From assembly GCF_036324505.1 (NCBI RefSeq), contig NC_086368.1, forward strand, positions 13,984,921-14,048,920: a stretch of DNA of 64,000 nucleotides, given 5' to 3'. Of the stretch, positions 36,801-64,000 are shown one piece after another. Numbering within the stretch: the first letter of the stretch is position 1; the number at the start of each line of letters is the position of its first letter. The stretch is from Eleginops maclovinus (lineage: Eukaryota > Chordata > Actinopteri > Perciformes > Eleginopidae). The translations under genes were made by a program, and so were the position numbers. The notes beneath the pieces are model-generated. The model saw only the letters and a list, made by a program, of their open reading frames with translations. It did no database searches and was not told where the DNA came from.

Positions 36801-39338
36801 GCCACCAGGGGGCAGCAGCCACCTGAAAACAGAGTGATATAGATATAATGTTTTTCTTTCATACTATTCATTCCATTTTCTCTTAGATATACACTTCATT
36901 TGGAATTCGCTTATGTCCACAGATTTGCAATGGTACTAATGGTTTCCAATCTGCCACATTAAAGGGGACCCAGCACTTTCCCTGCCACATGACAGCCGAG
37001 ATGAAGCATTCAATACTCTGCTATCTGGTTTACATCTGTGAGAGGGCTGCTGTCCTAAGGCTCTCTGCGAAGATTCCCAAGACTCTTAAATAAGAGAATT
37101 AAGTTTGATTAAGTTTTTGGGCATATATTAACATATAGATATTCAAACATACCATGGTGCAGGGAATTAACCAGAAATGCACTTGGAGAGCTAAGATCTC
37201 TGACACGGCCGTTTCCTAAGTGAAAATAATGTTTTCGTCAGTCCCTTGATTGGGATCGGACAAAACATTTTATGTGTTGTTCTTTGCCCAAGCAACACCC
37301 GCGCACCGAGTTCAATGAAGATTTTCCAAAAAAACAAAAAACACTGAAAACATGACCTCCTAAGTGGCCCCTGTGCCATTTTATCAAACATTTCATGATA
37401 AAAAATCATTTAAGTATATTATGCCTTTGACAGGAAGCAGTATGAAACTGTTAACCCATCAATGTTTAAATAATTAGATAAATATCTTAAATCACTCTCT
37501 GCTTCTCACTCTCTCTCTTTTCTCACTGGTAGGGTTTGAGCAACTTCACAATAGAACAACATCTTTTACTGCCAACAGCTATTACATTAGGTGTAAATAA
37601 ACAATACTTCACCTATTTGAAAAAATGTATAACGTTACCACACTGCAACATACTTTTGAACACAGGGTATAACACTGTGATAAATCTGGAAGACAATAAA
37701 AAGAGTAGAAAATGTAAAATATATTTCGCCCCACATTTATCATTCATTTGAAATTATGTATGGTGTACATGTGTCCTGATGAAAACAATGAATTATCAAG
37801 GTGTACACATGTCAGAAGTTTTCCCACAGGGCTGCAAAAGGATGAGGCCAATAATCATGGCACTAACAATGCTTTATCTGGATGTAGCACAAAAAGTGAG
37901 CAGTTGAATAACTGTACTTACAGCTTGGGTGATTTGGTTTTTTACACTTTCGCTCAAAATCCCCTCAAACACAAATGAGTCTCCGAAGTTCTCTGCCTAA
38001 AAATACAAGGATAAAAAACATCATGAGCAAAGGTGCCATAAATCATAACATAATAACACTGAAACATCACTGTCAAATAACGATTGGTTTGATTAATTTA
38101 ATTTTAATTAATTCAAAAACACAGCTTATGGATTAATCTTTACACACATACCTCAGTTAAGTATCCTGTGGCATTGACAAAGTTCTGAAACTGTTGATTT
38201 GTCACTTCCTGGATCTCCATGTAGAAGGAGTCCACGTGCACCGGTCTCTGAGGGCCCTCGCCATCTGCAGGGATGGCTGGGTTGTCTGTTCCCATCAGGA
38301 ACACTCCTCCATAAATCAGCACCATCTGTATGCATTAACAGACTTGTGAATATCTTCTTTTTACAGAAAAGTAACAGAATTAAAACTGATACTTTGAAAA
38401 GCCTGGGAATCTAATTTATTCTAAGTGCAAATATCTATACGAGAGCAAACCACTCGATTCACAATGTCTCCATAAGCTTCAAAAAGACAAAATCAAACAA
38501 TACAGTTTGATACAGTATCAAAAGCAATAGAGGGACAAATAATTAAGAGATAAAATCTTGTAATTAAATGAATCAAATATCTTAGGAGAGGATACCCTTA
38601 TTTGGTTACTGTTCATATATAGCCCAAAAACAGATTGTCAGTTGGCTATTTACATTTCTGCAATTCAAATGCAGTGTAAATGCAACTTTAAAGTTTGCTA
38701 TTTTTCTTCCAATGTTTCCTACATGGTGGCCACAGATGTGACCTACATTTAATGACTTTGTACTGTGCAGGGCCCATCATGAGTTTTTTGGGTTTTTTTA
38801 ACCCAGGGAACCCACAAGGATCTAACCAAAGCCAAAACTAACAATCCCATTGGCGAAGCTTCTTAAAGGAACACACTGGAGCAAAACCACCGTATCTTCC
38901 TCAGAACCAGCGTAAAGTATCTATATTTAACAAGGAAAATAAATAACTAATGTTGTCTACTGATGTCAACGAGAACGCCAACATGCCGTCTTTCTCTTAA
39001 ACAGTTTAAACAGAAAGAGTGTTTTATTGGTTACATCTGTTACATGTTTTCTATGTCAAAGGACAAAAGTGATGACTTACCTGACTGAGTAGATTCTCCT
39101 CATCTCCCTGAGCCTCCTGCAGCCTCTCATTGGCGCTTCTTGAGTATTTGTGAGCTGGGTCTGCAGACACCGTGCTGTCCTCCACAGGCTGCATAGCAGC
39201 GGCTCTCTTCAGTTTCTCACAGCCGCAACTAGTTGCTCCCTGGGACTGAGCCCCGCCTGACTCATGAGCACAAAACACTTCGTACACACAACAAAAAATG
39301 AAAAACAAGGCAAAACATCGCACCATCTTTGCAGACAC
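33736..39338 (-). CDS. sumf1: Formylglycine-generating enzyme SUMF1, nine coding exons (one-base frame break in exon 5)
   Basis: SUMF1 oxidises the active-site cysteine of newly made sulfatases to formylglycine in the ER lumen. Nine exons with GT-AG boundaries were assembled: 39338-39081, 38325-38152, 37996-37922, 36822-36740, 35675-35554, 35440-35326, 34689-34576, 34492-34433 and 33837-33736. They total 1103 nt, one short of 368 codons; the missing base is in exon 5. Allowing for it, the protein is 367 residues (human 374). Seen: signal peptide; SCGC matching the N-terminal cysteine pair; the DUF323/FGE core ([35 protein letters not shown]); the glycosylation sequon NAT near 137, matching human Asn141; and both catalytic cysteines in [14 protein letters not shown] (about 337 and 342; human 336 and 341). 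SUMF2 is excluded by that redox-active cysteine pair and by synteny. Gene identity is certain; intactness is not. Confidence 0.95.
34433..34492 (-). CDS. sumf1: sumf1 exon 8
   Basis: 20 codons, [20 protein letters not shown], matching human [20 protein letters not shown]. Acceptor CCTTCAG, donor AAG|GTAAAG, phase 0 at both ends. Confidence 0.95.
34576..34689 (-). CDS. sumf1: sumf1 exon 7
   Basis: 38 codons with [20 protein letters not shown], the signature GNAWEW segment of formylglycine-generating enzymes. Acceptor ATTGCAG, donor CCA|GTAAAA, phase 0 at both ends. Confidence 0.95.
35326..35440 (-). CDS. sumf1: sumf1 exon 6
   Basis: 115 nt coding [20 protein letters not shown] and on to EDGYIQTSP, matching human [20 protein letters not shown]. 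Acceptor ATGTAG, donor CCG|GTAAGA, phase 0 at the end. Confidence 0.94.
35554..35675 (-). CDS. sumf1: sumf1 exon 5, one-base deletion breaks the frame
   Basis: Upstream part reads [11 protein letters not shown] in the frame of exon 4. Downstream part reads [20 protein letters not shown] in the frame of exon 6. In family members these blocks are adjacent with one residue between them, but here they are one nucleotide out of register. The defect sits at the plus-strand C run 35644-35646. The acceptor TGTAG|GCAGG (not the CAG four bases further in) is needed to keep the upstream frame. Sequencing or assembly homopolymer error is the simplest explanation; a real null allele is possible. Confidence 0.9.
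36740..36822 (-). CDS. sumf1: sumf1 exon 4
   Basis: 83 nt coding [18 protein letters not shown] and on to a split arginine codon. Acceptor GTTTTCAG, donor CAG|GTAGAA. The opposite strand of the APWW codons reads as a CTCF-like consensus (see findings). Confidence 0.94.
36802..36816 (+). promoter_or_regulatory. CTCF-like consensus inside sumf1 exon 4
   Basis: CCACCAGGGGGCAGC on the plus strand matches the core CTCF consensus. On the coding strand the same bases encode Ala-Pro-Trp-Trp, so the match could simply be protein constraint. Occupancy is unknown. Confidence 0.3.
37922..37996 (-). CDS. sumf1: sumf1 exon 3
   Basis: 25 codons (145-169) containing [13 protein letters not shown], almost identical to human [13 protein letters not shown]. 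Acceptor TTTTAG, donor GCT|GTAAGT, phase 0 at both ends. Confidence 0.94.
38152..38325 (-). CDS. sumf1: sumf1 exon 2
   Basis: 58 codons (residues 87-144), beginning [16 protein letters not shown], the start of the FGE fold, and ending [10 protein letters not shown] with the conserved N-glycosylation sequon. Acceptor TACAG, donor GAG|GTATGT, phase 0 at both ends. Confidence 0.95.
39081..39338 (-). CDS. sumf1: sumf1 exon 1 (start codon, signal peptide)
   Basis: Codes residues 1-86. ATG is at 39338; an in-frame ATG four codons later is an alternative start. A hydrophobic signal peptide ([14 protein letters not shown]) is followed by TSCGCEKLK, matching the human N-terminal CGC motif involved in ER retention and dimerisation. 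Next comes [12 protein letters not shown], matching human AHRYSREAN. Donor CAG|GTAAGT, phase 0. Confidence 0.92.
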
Positions 39339-40896
39339 GGCTCAAGTTCCGCTCATGTTGTTGATACTCTTACTTCCGCAAAGTCACGTGATCAGTCAGC
39401 TGGTTGCAGTGTAAGAAAAAGTAACTCTTTCCTGCCCGGAGTGAATATTTCTTGTTAACTTTTAATTAAAAAGGTAATTAAATTGCAAACTATGAGTAGG
39501 GCTCAAGAACACAGGAAATGCTGTTGTTTAGAAGTAAATAAAAATAACTTCTTAAAAAAAAACCGTTTAATACTTGTTCAAAACCACAAGTGGTGCTGTT
39601 TGACGGTTTATTTAGTCAAATACTTTTTCTGCATTAAAATCAGGACTCGGCGCTGGGAGTGGTAACACAGCCTGGGTTCATCGAAGGGATGAGACCACAT
39701 GGACATAATTTCCCAGCTTTCAACACCACGGCCGCTTGAGAAGAAGAGGTGGCAGCGAGCCAATGTGCCGCCTGCCTCAGTGCTCACAGCCCGGAGTACC
39801 AACAGGCGCGGAAAGGTGGTAGTGCTGTCAGAAAAACTGGATTATTACAGTCGCTGACGCCTGGATCTCACCCTCGAAATGTGGTGAAGAGGAGAGCCAC
39901 AGTCATGTTGTCCTAGCCGTACCAGAGAAAGCTGAGCCCCCCAGCGTTTACCACGACCGAGGTAAAGTTGAGCACACAACTTGTACAGTTGACCATCTTC
40001 TCTTCCTATCTGTATCCTCTCGTAGAGGAGGAAAAACATTTAGTTCGCCCTCCTTAAATGATTACTAAAGTTCTCACAGCTCATGACCAGCGCGTGTGAT
40101 GTCGTCGTTTACACAGTAGGGACAACAGAAAACCAAGAAAACGATTATAACTCCGGATTACTTCGAAACGGTGTGATTGCAGATCCCGAATCCAAAGACA
40201 GTTTAGTCTTCGTTTACTCAACTTTCCTGTGAGTTTCATTGGTCTGACAAACAGGCCTGTAGGAAAGATGCGCGCTTGTGCTTTGTAATAGCTGGTATTT
40301 TGATGTTGTATGTCATTATTTTAGGCTTGCAACAACGCTGTTCGTTTATTTAGTATAGTTTATCGACCTCAGTGAGAGGCATTGGTTGGAAAACAGACAG
40401 GTAACCTGAATGAAATGGACCTGCAGGGCACTCATATCAGCTTCAGCGGCGGTGACCTGTTGCAGGTGCATACACCTTCCTGGTAACTGCAGTTCATAAT
40501 CATTAACTGTCCAGCTCTGAGCCACAACACAAACAGGTAACAGTAACAGCAGCTTCTATGCAAATTCCTGAGCCAGAGTGGTATCAGTGTATTCTCAGGG
40601 AAGCCTCTCTTTTTAAAATGTCACTACCATCAAACGAGGAAATGTTTAGCTTCATGGATTTTTTTCTGTGGATGTTGTGTGAGTGTAAGATCATATCTGC
40701 AAATGCCTAGTAATTATATGAATCCACCAACTGTGACTGACTGAAGTTGGATGACTGTAACTAGATCATTGTCACAATATTAAAGATACTATCAGGAAAT
40801 AATTACAAATAAAGAAGCTTTTGCTGCTTTTTGTGACAATAGCATGTCTGATATTGAGAATATCATACTAATTTTCACTCTTTTCTCTTGCTTTAG
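39339..40896. promoter_or_regulatory. Head-to-head sumf1/itpr1 5' interval, probable divergent promoter
   Basis: About 1.6 kb separates the sumf1 ATG (minus) from the itpr1 start-codon exon (plus). CpG dinucleotides are visibly denser from about 39.6 to 40.25 kb than elsewhere in the window. Two donor-like sites could close a non-coding itpr1 first exon: GAG|GTAAAG with GT at 39962, and CCT|GTGAGT with GT at 40229. I cannot choose between them. No clear TATA box was found. Confidence 0.45.
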
Positions 40897-40918
40897 GTGT
40901 TCCCTGTGTGTGTCAAAC

Positions 40919-63913
<22,995 letters not shown>

Positions 63914-64000
63914 GTATATTATATTGTACATCAAAAGAATCACAAGCCTGTTGCCACACGATATCTAACCATAGTATGATCTCTTCCCTGATGCTTTGTC

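Overview
The window is vertebrate, almost certainly teleost, nuclear DNA. It holds three genes in the order and orientation known from the vertebrate LRRN1-SUMF1-ITPR1 neighbourhood (human 3p26). lrrn1 (+) and sumf1 (-) lie tail to tail. sumf1 and itpr1 (+) lie head to head. A teleost, probably percomorph-like, is suggested by small introns, very abundant long (CA/GT)n arrays, and interspersed-repeat motifs I recall from many teleost genomes. The species cannot be named from this.

Layout. 1-23 kb: a gene desert with microsatellites and degraded repeats; I see no supportable coding exon. 23.07-23.22 kb: candidate lrrn1 promoter and 5'-UTR exon, then a 6.2 kb intron. 29.45-32.6 kb: the large lrrn1 exon, with an intact single-exon CDS for 713 residues and a poly(A) signal at 32574. 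33.09-39.34 kb: all nine coding exons of sumf1 on the minus strand, rebuilt by homology and GT-AG boundaries. 39.34-40.9 kb: CpG-richer shared 5' interval. 40.9 kb to the window end: 26 coding exons of itpr1 giving 1154 contiguous in-frame codons, about the first 40% of the receptor. It covers the suppressor domain, the complete IP3-binding core and part of the regulatory region; the channel domain lies beyond the window.

The genes are not an operon and have separate jobs. LRRN1 is a neuronal LRR/Ig/FN3 membrane protein. SUMF1 is the ER formylglycine-generating enzyme that activates sulfatases. ITPR1 is the ER IP3-gated calcium channel.

Points most worth a second look: (1) itpr1 intron 24 is only 286 nt, and about 220 nt of it is an uninterrupted (GT)n array ending directly at the acceptor TAG of exon 25. 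(2) Two long complementary microsatellites in itpr1 introns 2 and 11 share an exact 25-nt flank in inverted orientation and bracket exons 3-11. (3) sumf1 exon 5 lacks one base in a C run, breaking an otherwise intact frame. (4) A 45-nt symmetric itpr1 exon corresponds in position to the mammalian SI splice cassette. I found no evidence of a wholly new gene system here. The novelty is in repeat architecture and splicing.
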